47,422 nucleotides of DNA, taken from positions 1 to 47,422 of the forward strand of contig NZ_FOTY01000022.1 in the NCBI RefSeq assembly GCF_900114715.1, given 5' to 3'. The position numbers and the translations under genes were made by a program. Shown one piece after another: positions 16,089 through 24,122 of this stretch (position 1 is its first letter; each line of letters begins with the position of its first letter). The notes under the pieces are model-generated. The model was not told where the DNA came from, made no database searches, and saw only the letters and a program-made list of their open reading frames with translations. The stretch comes from Salibacterium qingdaonense (GTDB lineage Bacteria; Bacillota; Bacilli; Bacillales; Marinococcaceae).

Positions 16089-16564
16089 AATAGATAGGAA
16101 CGCATCATGCGATGGGGGTTTCCGGAATTCAGCTGCAAGGGCCGCCGTATGTACAAAGAATGGGATGTCTTCTGTCGAACTTCCACCATTACAAGCGGTA
16201 TGCACTTTTTTTATAAAAATCCACCGGATTTCTGCCGCAGAAAAAAATGTATTTCCCGGGAAATACTCATTTTATGACATCTTTTACTTTTCACCAGCCC
16301 GGCATACCACTGTAAGGTTTCTGAACTACGTTTTAGTGAGAATAGAGAAGGGTAAATGCGTATTGCAGATTGCCGCGGACTTTTTCAGCTTACTTCGGAT
16401 ACTGGAATATTAAAAATATTGTTTAAATTTAAGAAAAAAGTCTCTAATTAAATAGTATAACAGTTTACTTTAGACTCATTTATCGGTAAAATAATAACCG
16501 CTGAAATCTTGTAAAAGCTGGACGATATAAAAAGAAAGTTAATGCAAAGAAGGGAATACGAGTT
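16089..16564. other. Gene-poor region with an 18-bp palindrome
   Basis: About 475 bp. An 82-codon open frame (16165-16413) has no convincing ribosome binding site or family resemblance and is not called. GTATTTCCCGGGAAATAC at 16249-16266 is a perfect palindrome that could be an operator. The last 150 bp are AT-rich and probably contain the promoter of the next gene. Confidence 0.4.
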
Positions 16565-17095
16565 ATGCTGCATCATTTAATCACTTCTAAAACGCGACTC
16601 CGGCTTATGTTGAAATTTTTCCTGAATCCCGGGACGGAAGGATACCTTCGGAGCATCACAAGAGAATTCGGGGATTCCACAAATGCTGTCCGAGTGGAAC
16701 TGAACCGCTTTGTGGATCAGAACATGCTTACTTACCGAATGGAAAAAAACCTGAAAATCTACCGGGCGAACCCCGGGTATGAGGCATATGATGATATATG
16801 TGAACTGGTGCAGCGGTACATGAACTGGTCAAAACTTGCCGAACTTCTGCATTTTTCTGATACAGCCAATGTATTTATTAAAGAGGAAGTAACTGACAAC
16901 CATCTTTTTCACTTTGTCGTAGAAGAAGAGCCCGCGGATTTTCAGAAGGACCAAATCATTTATACGAGTACAGGTCAAATCCGGGTATATATGAGAAATA
17001 CAGAAGATATTCTGGAGATGTCTGAAACATGGAAACCATTTTTTCACATAGGTAGAATCAAGAACACAGACGGCTGCTTACCACTCGGAAAGTAA
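16565..17095 (+). CDS. Winged-helix DNA-binding protein
   Basis: A 176-residue protein. The N-terminal 75 residues form a winged helix-turn-helix (TSKTRLRLMLKFFLNPG, then LRSITREFGDSTNAVRVELNRFVDQNML and YRANPGYEAYDDI), similar to ArsR-like regulators found near polysaccharide genes. The C-terminal half (about 95-176) is an alpha/beta module without a recognised ligand site. Target unknown; no divergent gene is coupled to it. Terminator downstream at 17167. Confidence 0.65.
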   Translation: MLHHLITSKTRLRLMLKFFLNPGTEGYLRSITREFGDSTNAVRVELNRFVDQNMLTYRMEKNLKIYRANPGYEAYDDICELVQRYMNWSKLAELLHFSDTANVFIKEEVTDNHLFHFVVEEEPADFQKDQIIYTSTGQIRVYMRNTEDILEMSETWKPFFHIGRIKNTDGCLPLGK

Positions 17096-17166
17096 ACAGA
17101 GAAACCAAGACGACACCAAACCGCAGGGAAGGAAACCGAGAGATTGCAGCCCCTGATCAATATCCA

Positions 17167-17207
17167 AAACGCTTCCGATTATTCTACAGGATTATCGGAA
17201 GCGTTTT
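17167..17207 (+). terminator. Terminator
   Basis: The AAAACGCTTCCGAT arm pairs with ATCGGAAGCGTTTT, followed by T residues, downstream of the winged-helix gene. Confidence 0.8.
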
Positions 17208-17284
17208 TTGAATAGGGATGTTCCTTGTTGGGCGCGGGTTGCATAGGATGAGAAAGAACGGCGAGCTGAACAGGAGGGAACATT

Positions 17285-17899
17285 ATGTATTATTATCCTT
17301 ATGTGATGCAGGTTACGCCGCCTGCACCGCATTCAATGCCCCGTACGTTTGATTATCAGGCCCGGCAGCAGGCTGTACAGGGACAGGCGACGTGGACACA
17401 GGGAGGACCTGTAACAAAATGCGGCATGTCCTGGTCGGCCTATCAGTACATGACAGCGGCTGTAGGAGAATCTTCTCCTTACTCATGCGGTCAGAATCTG
17501 AAAATCAGGTATCCCGTTACGGGAAGAGAGATGATTGTTACGGTTGTCGATCAGGTTGCCGGCTATCCGCCGAACCGCCTCAACCTGCATAAAAGAGTGT
17601 TTGAAGCACTTGGCGCCGACCCTGCAGCAGGGGTTATCCCCATTGAAATCACGCCTTCACCGGAGCTCGAAGAGGAAAGATGGGGCAGATATCTGCTTGA
17701 AATGACACAAAATGCCTACCCCAATTACAACGTGATAAACTACCAGGCGCTTGAGACATCCCAGGTAAACGAAAATCAAACGCGTACTTCTTATGAATTC
17801 ACCCTGCAATCGCCGCAGGAGACGAGAAAAATACAGGCCTCCGTCACTTACAATCCCGAAACCGACCGCGTTGTTTCATTTGATATTCAGGAAATGTAA
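17285..17899 (+). CDS. Double-psi beta-barrel protein with DUF3889
   Basis: A 204-residue protein. Residues about 35-115 resemble an RlpA/expansin-like double-psi beta-barrel (ATWTQGGPVTKCGMSW, CGQNLKIRYPVTGREMIVTVVDQVAGYPPNRLNLHKRVFEALG). Residues about 130-204 match DUF3889 (YLLEMTQNAYPNYNVINYQ and SVTYNPETDRVVSFDI). Proteins of this build are usually exported, but the N-terminus (MYYYPYVMQVTPPAPHS) is not a signal peptide. A Tyr/Pro-rich start can fit a coat or surface protein; that is speculative. Enzymatic activity is not established. Confidence 0.75.
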   Translation: MYYYPYVMQVTPPAPHSMPRTFDYQARQQAVQGQATWTQGGPVTKCGMSWSAYQYMTAAVGESSPYSCGQNLKIRYPVTGREMIVTVVDQVAGYPPNRLNLHKRVFEALGADPAAGVIPIEITPSPELEEERWGRYLLEMTQNAYPNYNVINYQALETSQVNENQTRTSYEFTLQSPQETRKIQASVTYNPETDRVVSFDIQEM

Positions 17900-17908
17900 A
17901 AGATCAGG

Positions 17909-17941
17909 GGAGCTGTATCAAAAGGTACAGTTCCTTTTTTT
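17909..17941 (+). terminator. Terminator
   Basis: GGAGCTGTA and TACAGTTCC form a stem with one G-T wobble, followed by eight T residues, just past the DUF3889 gene. Confidence 0.75.
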
Positions 17942-18045
17942 TGAAAGTAAACGCAGCAGTGATAAGAATACTATTGTGAAGGGGCGGCGCTTTTGGCTTT
18001 GATCCATTCAGGTGTGGATAAATATTCCAACCAGGGAGTTGTGAG

Positions 18046-18238
18046 AGGACACTAACATAGACAAATAAAGAGATAGTGTCTATGGATTATCGTTTAGTGG
18101 ACACTGCGTCGTTGAAATCAGCAATTAGTGTCCGCTGGCATCAATCAATGGACACTATCTTGCGGGTTATATGGACTTAGTGGTCACTAACACTACTTCC
18201 GTGGACACTAACGTATGCTCTCCGGTGATATAGTGGAC
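18046..18238. repeat. 52-bp phased GGACACT/TAGTGTCC array, copy 1
   Basis: (N)GGACACT motifs start at 18046, 18098, 18149 and 18202, and TAGTG(T/G)(C/T)C-type motifs at 18074, 18126, 18178 and 18231. Each series has a period of 51-53 bp and the two are offset by 28-29 bp, so inverted motifs alternate eight times. Sequence between motifs is not conserved. A matching array lies at 40170-40360. The region has no coding capacity. Confidence 0.85.
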
Positions 18239-18426
18239 GCAGTGCCAAGGCGCCCTGGAACAGTTGCAGCGCAAATGTATTTCTTTTCGCAGACTTTTGA
18301 TACAGCTTCTTTTTATGTACACTCATTAAAACAATAATTCCGATAAGAAAACTTATATTTATTGCCGGCTGGGAATGGTTGCTATATAATGATGGGAAGA
18401 TGAATGATACATAAGGAAGGTTACCT

Positions 18427-19383
18427 ATGACGATAGAAATCGCGGTCGTATTAATTGGAATAATCGGCATGCTGTCCGGGCTTTTTTTGGAAATAGCCCG
18501 GCCTGATCTGCTCGTATTTTTCACACTGTTCATCTTTTTGATGTTTGGATTTGTGACGCCGGATGAAGCACTCGCCGGTTTTTCCAACCAGGGCATGATG
18601 ACAGTGGCCCTTCTCTTTGTTGTGGCGGGAGTCTTTGAAAAAAGCGGCTTGATTGAAAGGTTGATGTCTTCGTTTCTGGCAGATGCAAAAACGGAACGCG
18701 GTGCAATGGGGAAACTGCTATTTCCGGTCTCGGCGTTTTCCGCCTTTTTCAACAACACCCCCATTGTCGCAACGCTGACTCCGGTTGTCCGCCGCTGGAC
18801 GTCAAGACGTGATATTTCTCCTTCCAAATATCTGCTCCCGCTTTCTTATGCTTCCATACTGGGCGGCACCATAACATTAATCGGTACGTCCACCAATCTT
18901 GTGATTCATGGTCTGTTGATTGATGCAGGTGAAAAAGGGTTTTCCTTTTTTCAGCTTGCCTGGGTGGGTGTGCCGATTACGATCGCCGGACTGAGTTACC
19001 TGCTCTTGTTCGGCAGAAGACTGCTTCCGGATCACCGCAGTATGATTCAACGCGTGAACCAAAGCACGAAAGATTATTTAAGTGAGATGAAAGTAACTCC
19101 GGAATTCCCGTACTCCGGCCGGACGGTGGAAGAAGCGCGGCTTCGGAATCTCAAAGGCGTGTATCTCATTGAAATCATCCGTGGAAGGGAACGGATTTCC
19201 CCGGTGAGCAGCCAGACTAGGGTTCAGACGGGGGATCGGCTGATTTTTACCGGAATGATTTCAACGATTGCTGAACTCCAGAAACGAAAAGGACTGGTCG
19301 TTAATACGGGAACGGATTTGTCACTTGAGAACATAAAAAACGGGGACAGCCGCCTCGTGGAAGCTGTTGTTTCCCATCAGTAA
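18427..19383 (+). pseudogene. SLC13/DASS-type transporter, N-terminal part before an in-frame stop
   Basis: Encodes 318 residues: about five or six membrane helices (MTIEIAVVLIGIIGMLSG, FFTLFIFLMFGFVTPDEALAGFSNQGM, FFNNTPIVATLTP, GGTITLIGTSTNLVIHG) and most of the cytosolic TrkA-C (RCK-C) insert (ARLRNLKGVYLIEIIRGRERISPVSSQTRVQTGDRLIFTG). These are hallmarks of divalent anion/sodium symporters with regulatory inserts. A TAA at 19381-19383 interrupts the frame just after VVSHQ, and the same frame continues at once. The whole would be 591 residues, the usual family length. It is either a nonsense pseudogene, a recoded gene or a sequence error. Confidence 0.8.
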
Positions 19384-19386
19384 CCT

Positions 19387-20202
19387 TTGACACAGCAGTC
19401 CATTAAAGAGGGCCGTTTCCGGCAGAAGTATGATGCCGCGGTGGTGGCGGTGCACCGTAACGATGAGAGGGTGGAAGGGAAAATCGGTGATATCGTGCCG
19501 AAAGCGGGAGACCTGCTGCTGCTTGTAAGCGGTCCGGAGTTTTATGATCGGATGCGGGAGAGGAAGGATTTCTATATTACGACCCCGCTTGAGAAGGAAA
19601 AGTTTTATGAAGATGAGTCCCAGGGGTGGATAACGCTGATGCTTCTCATGGTGCTCATCAGCTGTGTGATGATTGGATGGTTGTCCATCTTTAAAGCGAT
19701 GGTTATTATGGTCGGCGCCTTGTTCATTTTGAAAATTACATCGCCATCCGAAGCAAAAGAATCCGTTCAGTTCCAGGTGCTGCTGCTGATCGCAAGTGCT
19801 CTTGGTATCGGCAATGTGATCACCGAGACAGGTACGGCGGAATGGGCGGCAGATCTTATGATAAGCGGCCTGCAGCCGTTTGGTATTCTTGCTGTTCTCC
19901 TATGTCTTTATTTCATGACGAATATCTTTACAGAATTGATTACCAATAATGCTGCAGCCGTCATTATGTTTCCGATTGCTTATGAAATCAGTGGAGAGGT
20001 AGGTATAGAGCCGATAGGTATGGCTGTTCTGACGGCGGTGGCGGCTTCTGCCAGTTTTCTATCGCCGATTGGGTATCAGACCAACCTTATTGTATTCGGT
20101 CCGGGAGGTTATTCATTTGCCGATTACGCGCGGGTTGGCTTTCCGCTTACGATGATATGCATGGCAGTAACGGTCAGTGTGGTTTACATCATGTACGTAT
20201 GA
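19387..20202 (+). pseudogene. SLC13/DASS-type transporter, C-terminal part after the stop
   Basis: Same frame as the preceding part. It resumes with QQSIKEGRFRQKYDAAVVAVHRNDE, the second TrkA-C domain, then five or six membrane helices with MTNIFTELITNNAAAVIMFPIAYE and SFLSPIGYQTNLIVFGPGGYSFADYARVGFP, the second substrate/sodium motif of the family. A TTG at 19387 could start translation but no Shine-Dalgarno sequence precedes it. The coding sequence shows no other damage, which points to a recent mutation. Confidence 0.8.
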
Positions 20203-20275
20203 GAAGGTTTTGCATAAAAGTCTTGGTGTTTTGTGTAGAATCTTGTATGATAAGAGAAAAAGGATGTTTGTATGC

Positions 20276-20593
20276 ATGATAGGGATACGCATACGCCGCG
20301 AACGGCATGAACAGGCATTGACTATAGCAGAACTGGCAGAGAAAGCGGGAATCAAAGAAAGGACTCTGAGGGCAGTGGAGGAAGGAGAGCAGGATGATCC
20401 GACACGTTCTGAACTGGAGCATGTTGCAGCAGCACTCCAGGTCCCGGTATCTTCTATTGCTCCCGCGGAAGAAAACCTTGAAGCAGAGTGGCTGGATCTG
20501 GTGCAGACCGCGATGCATTCAGATATAACAAAAGAGCAGTTCAGAAAGTATATCCTGGATGAAAAAGAAAAGCGTCAGAAAAAAGAAAAATAG
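20276..20593 (+). CDS. SinR-like XRE-family regulator
   Basis: A 105-residue DNA-binding protein. The N-terminal helix-turn-helix (residues 1-62; MIGIRIRRERHEQALTIAEL) has the SinR-type start. The C-terminal segment (about 73-100; EWLDLVQTAMHSDITKEQFRKYI) matches the SinR/SinI dimerisation element. The ATG at 20276 gives the family start; an ATG at 20264 adds four residues and abuts the AAAAAGG site. No sinI, tapA or eps gene is nearby, so the partner and targets are unknown. It may act in biofilm or metabolic switching, by family analogy only. Confidence 0.8.
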   Translation: MIGIRIRRERHEQALTIAELAEKAGIKERTLRAVEEGEQDDPTRSELEHVAAALQVPVSSIAPAEENLEAEWLDLVQTAMHSDITKEQFRKYILDEKEKRQKKEK

Positions 20594-20600
20594 ACAAAAG

Positions 20601-20626
20601 AGCCGGCGGATAAAGCCGGCTTTTTT
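20601..20626 (+). terminator. Terminator of the SinR-like gene
   Basis: AGCCGGC (20601-20607) pairs with GCCGGCT (20615-20621), followed by a T run. Confidence 0.85.
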
Positions 20627-20647
20627 CGCAGGGTGGTGAATGAAACG

Positions 20648-21535
20648 ATGAAACGCATCAGCGATGAAAGTATCAGACAGGCCTTGGAACAAACAACGAG
20701 GCAGTATCTGGCCGGTCATTTAAAAAAACCACAGACCGTTCCGCATTTTCATGAGAACACGGTGGAAATTGGTGTTACTTCATATGATGAACCGGGTTCA
20801 GAAGCCCCGCATTATCACACACGGGCTGTGGAGTACATGTACTTGATGCGTGGAATGACTCAGTATGTAGACCTGGAAACAGAAGAGGAATACACTTTTT
20901 ATGCGGGCGATTTTTTTCAGATTACGCCGGGTACCGTGTATGCCCAGCGTTCCAGGCCGGGAACCGAACTGCTTTTTATTAAAACACCGCCCGGCAATGA
21001 CAAAGTCGTGGTGGAAGAGCCGGACGCGGTATTCACGTGGAGGCAGGCTTCTATTGAAACGACGCGCACCGATTACCTCAATGACCCTGAAGCGCCGCAT
21101 CCAAACTCGGTCAAACCCGCCTCAGCTGCGGCTCTCGTCAATGAAAACGAAGAGATCCTGCTTGTGAAACGCCGCGATAATGAAAAATGGGCGATGCCGG
21201 GTGGTACGATGGAAGAAGGGGAAAACCTTGCAGCATGTGTGAAGCGGGAAGTCAGGGAAGAAACCGGATATGACATCGAAGTGACCGGCATTGTCGGCAC
21301 CTACACCAATCCCGGGACCGTTATTGCTTACTCCGACGGGGAAGTACGGCGGGAATTTCTGATATTGTACGAAGCCCGTATTACAGGTGGAGAGATGCAG
21401 CTGGACGCAGAATCCAGTGATTACGCATGGGTATCTCCCTCGGATGCGGCCGCGCTCCCGATGACGGTTCCGCAGAGGCAGCGTGTGGAGGACGTGAAGT
21501 CGTTCCGGCAGTACGGCCTTCCTGCGTTCCGCTAA
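20648..21535 (+). CDS. Cupin-Nudix fusion hydrolase
   Basis: A 295-residue two-domain protein. Residues about 40-115 form a cupin (HYHTRAVEYMYLMRGMTQYVD, FYAGDFFQITPGTVYAQ) with metal-ligand-like His and Glu. Residues about 150-280 form a Nudix hydrolase with an intact box GTMEEGENLAACVKREVREE followed by TG. The Nudix half should cleave a nucleoside diphosphate linked to another moiety; the cupin may bind or modify the other half. The ATG at 20648 is preferred over a GTG at 20633 for position relative to GGGTGG. Substrate unknown. It is followed closely by convergent mtnU. Confidence 0.8.
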   Translation: MKRISDESIRQALEQTTRQYLAGHLKKPQTVPHFHENTVEIGVTSYDEPGSEAPHYHTRAVEYMYLMRGMTQYVDLETEEEYTFYAGDFFQITPGTVYAQRSRPGTELLFIKTPPGNDKVVVEEPDAVFTWRQASIETTRTDYLNDPEAPHPNSVKPASAAALVNENEEILLVKRRDNEKWAMPGGTMEEGENLAACVKREVREETGYDIEVTGIVGTYTNPGTVIAYSDGEVRREFLILYEARITGGEMQLDAESSDYAWVSPSDAAALPMTVPQRQRVEDVKSFRQYGLPAFR

Positions 21536-21544
21536 GGACCTGTA

Positions 21545-22333
21545 TCACTCGTAAAATTCCGGACGCCGGCTCTCGAAAATAGGGACCTGTTTTCGGACTT
21601 CAGGTACTTGTGCCGGTTGAATGCTGCTGCGCACCGACTGCTCCTGATACCGGTGTCCTTGTGCCAGCACATGTCCCGATGGATTGATAACCATCGACGT
21701 CCCAGCAAAATCAATATCGTTGTAACTGCCGATGCGGTTGCATGAAACAATATAACATTGATTCTCGATGGCTCTGGCAATCTGCAGATGATACCAGTGA
21801 TCCCTTCTGGCATCCGGCCATTCCGCAACAACAAATATAACCTGTGCCCCCTGCAGAGCAAGATGACGTAAAAGCTCCGGGAAACGAAGGTCATAACAAA
21901 TGACCACCCCCATTTTGATGCCATCCAGTTCAAAAATCCTACACTTATGACGCCCGCCGGTTAAATAAGCCGGTTCATCGAGCATCGGCACCAAATGGAG
22001 CTTATCGTACTGATAAATAAGTTTTCCATGTTTGTTGATGACAAGAGCACGGTTAAATATGTCCCCGTTTTCTTTCCAGGCGATGGAACCGCCGATAAGG
22101 TGCACCCCGTGTTTGACTGCGAGTTCCTGCAGAAAAGGAATGGTCCTACTGCCCGCATAATCGGCTGTATCCGGAAGCTCTGGCAGAGTATAGGCAGTTG
22201 TCCACATTTCAGGAAGAACTATGATATCCGGCCCGGTGTTATCTGCCTCCTGCCGCACTGCCTCCGCCACGTTGGCGCGGTTAGCCGCCGGATCACCCGG
22301 TACTATATCCATTTGAAGGGAAGAAACAAGCAT
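21545..22333 (-). CDS. mtnU: Carbon-nitrogen hydrolase, MtnU-like
   Basis: A 262-residue nitrilase-superfamily enzyme. The catalytic triad is visible: Glu in VLPEMW (about 42), Lys in YDKLHL (about 110) and Cys in VVICYDLRFPE (about 144). It is divergent to mtnE, the same pairing as ykrU-ykrV in B. subtilis, where MtnU is linked to methionine salvage. The expected role is an omega-amidase acting on the alpha-keto amide left after glutamine transamination. AAGGAGG lies just upstream of the ATG. Confidence 0.85.
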   Translation of the reverse strand: MLVSSLQMDIVPGDPAANRANVAEAVRQEADNTGPDIIVLPEMWTTAYTLPELPDTADYAGSRTIPFLQELAVKHGVHLIGGSIAWKENGDIFNRALVINKHGKLIYQYDKLHLVPMLDEPAYLTGGRHKCRIFELDGIKMGVVICYDLRFPELLRHLALQGAQVIFVVAEWPDARRDHWYHLQIARAIENQCYIVSCNRIGSYNDIDFAGTSMVINPSGHVLAQGHRYQEQSVRSSIQPAQVPEVRKQVPIFESRRPEFYE

Positions 22334-22489
22334 ACGGTAACCTCCTTACTCATCTGCCTATCATTGTACGCTGAAAAAACGAAAAAGCATAGCTGTTCAT
22401 GATGCAAAGGAACATAGTAAGACGAACCGCTCCAGTGCCTGCTTGTGATAGAATAAATGAAATGATGCACCAAAGGAGGAAAGCAGAAC

Positions 22490-23665
22490 ATGCAATTTGA
22501 ACCTTCAATGAAACTTAAACGGCTCCCGGATCAGTTTTTCGCAGGTCTGGTAAAGCAGGTCAAACAAATGAAGGACGAAGGGATAGATGTTATTAATTTA
22601 GGGCAGGGCAACCCGGATCTACCCGCTCCTGCTGCTGTAGTTGAAGCATTGCAGGAAGCGGCAGAAAAGCCGGAGCATCACAAATATTCCCCATTCCGGG
22701 GGAGAAAAGAGCTGAAACAGGCCGTTGCTGACTTTTACAGCAGAGAGTACGGTGTGACACTGGATCCGGAATCCGAGGTTGCCGTGTTATTCGGAGCGAA
22801 GACAGGACTGGTGGAAATCAGCGAATGCTTTTTGAATGAAGGAGATACGGCGCTGCTGCCGGACCCGGGTTATCCGGATTATTGGTCAGGTACAGCGCTT
22901 GCCGGCGCTGAAACGGTGAACATGCCGTTGCGGGAGGAGAATCATTTTCTGCCGGATTATAACGAACTGAACGAGGAAACACTGGATAAAGCAAAGCTGA
23001 TGTTTTTAAATTACCCTAATAATCCGACGGCAGCTACAGCAGACACCGCTTTCTTCGAAGAAACGGTAAACATGGCTGCCCGGCATCAGATATGTGTCGT
23101 TCATGATTTCGCGTATGGGGCTATCGGGTATGACGGTTTCCGGCCGCCGAGCTTTTTACAGGCGGAAGGGGCCAAAGAGGTCGGCGTGGAAATGTATACA
23201 TTATCCAAAACGTATAATATGGCAGGATGGCGGGTCGCGGCAGCTGTTGGAAATCCGTCGGTGATTGAAGCGCTGAATCTGATTCAGGACCATTTACATG
23301 TCAGTCTTTTCGGAGGGATCCAGGAAGCGGCTGCCCGGGCACTGACCATGGATCAGGAACCGGTTTGGAATCTCGTGCGTACATATGAATCGAGGCGGGA
23401 TGTTTTTATGGCGGCACTCAGAGAACAGGGCTGGGAGGGTGAGGACCCATCCGGCACGTTTTTTGTATGGCTTCCCGTGCCGCAGGGGTATACATCAAAC
23501 ACCTTCGCAGACACCCTATTGAAAGAAGAACACGTGGCTGTCGCTTCCGGACGTGGTTTCGGCGAGCAGGGAGAAGGATATATACGTGTAGGTCTCTTAA
23601 ACCATGAAAAACACTTACGCGAAGCCGCCATCCGTATTGCCCGCTATTTTAGGAGCCATGAATAA
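22490..23665 (+). CDS. mtnE: Methionine-salvage aminotransferase MtnE
   Basis: Transaminates 4-methylthio-2-oxobutyrate to methionine, the last step of methylthioadenosine recycling. The 391-residue class I PLP enzyme has NLGQGNPDLPAP, HKYSPFRGRKELK, LNYPNNPTA, VHDFAYGA and the PLP lysine in TLSKTYNMAGWR. Similarity in order and sequence to B. subtilis YkrV (MtnE) is strong from memory. AAAGGAGG precedes the ATG. The leader is short and shows no S-box riboswitch, unlike many mtn genes. Confidence 0.87.
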   Translation: MQFEPSMKLKRLPDQFFAGLVKQVKQMKDEGIDVINLGQGNPDLPAPAAVVEALQEAAEKPEHHKYSPFRGRKELKQAVADFYSREYGVTLDPESEVAVLFGAKTGLVEISECFLNEGDTALLPDPGYPDYWSGTALAGAETVNMPLREENHFLPDYNELNEETLDKAKLMFLNYPNNPTAATADTAFFEETVNMAARHQICVVHDFAYGAIGYDGFRPPSFLQAEGAKEVGVEMYTLSKTYNMAGWRVAAAVGNPSVIEALNLIQDHLHVSLFGGIQEAAARALTMDQEPVWNLVRTYESRRDVFMAALREQGWEGEDPSGTFFVWLPVPQGYTSNTFADTLLKEEHVAVASGRGFGEQGEGYIRVGLLNHEKHLREAAIRIARYFRSHE

Positions 23666-23768
23666 TGTTCGTTGGACCGCACAGATCATTCGATAAAATA
23701 GGGGCCTGGCGTCTGTGGATCACTGTTTTGCAGACACCAGGCTTCCTGCCGGTACAGGATACATAACA

Positions 23769-23808
23769 AAAATTCCGACCGATTCAACGTTGAACCGGTC
23801 GGAATTTT
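23769..23808. terminator. Bidirectional terminator between mtnE and the HPr-like gene
   Basis: AAAATTCCGACCG pairs with CGGTCGGAATTTT around a small inner TCA/TGA stem. A second hairpin (GCCTGG...CCAGGC, 23704-23742) lies between it and mtnE. Both genes end toward it. Confidence 0.8.
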
Positions 23809-23845
23809 ACATTCAATTAATAATGTGTCTCAACCTCGATTTCTG

Positions 23846-24106
23846 CTACTTTGTAAAAAAATCAATAACTTCCTGAGCAGCTTCCTCCGCGTCCTCTCCA
23901 ACGGCCCGGACAGTGACCGTATCTCCGTTCTGAAGGTGCAGTGTCACAAGTCCCAGCAGACTTTTCACATTCACTTCCTGCACATTTCCCTCGGTCTGGT
24001 TAATGAGATAGACTTCAGACTGGTATTTCTGAAGTAATGTGCTTAATTCCACAATCGTTTGCGATTCAGCAATGTTGATGGTGATATTTCTTTTGTGTTC
24101 ACTCAT
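23846..24106 (-). CDS. HPr-like protein without the active-site histidine
   Basis: An 86-residue HPr-fold protein. The C-terminal two thirds match HPr/Crh closely (VNVKSLLGLVTLHLQNGDTVTVRAVGED...EAAQEVIDFF), including the Ser46-type regulatory serine in KSLLGL. The HARPA active-site loop is absent: IAESQTIVE stands at positions 12-20, so no phosphohistidine can form. Crh of B. subtilis also lacks His15 and acts through Ser46-P with CcpA. The ATG at 24106 follows AAAGGGG; the 20 upstream residues overlap deoR. It lies 16 bp after deoR, so they form an operon. Confidence 0.8.
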   Translation of the reverse strand: MSEHKRNITINIAESQTIVELSTLLQKYQSEVYLINQTEGNVQEVNVKSLLGLVTLHLQNGDTVTVRAVGEDAEEAAQEVIDFFTK

Positions 24107-24122
24107 TTCATAAATCCCCTTT

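Noticed and set aside
16165-16413. 82-codon frame in the 16-kb gap
   Set aside because: Weak start context, odd composition and no recognisable family.
23846-24106. Ordinary HPr phosphocarrier
   Set aside because: The active-site histidine and the HARPA loop are absent.
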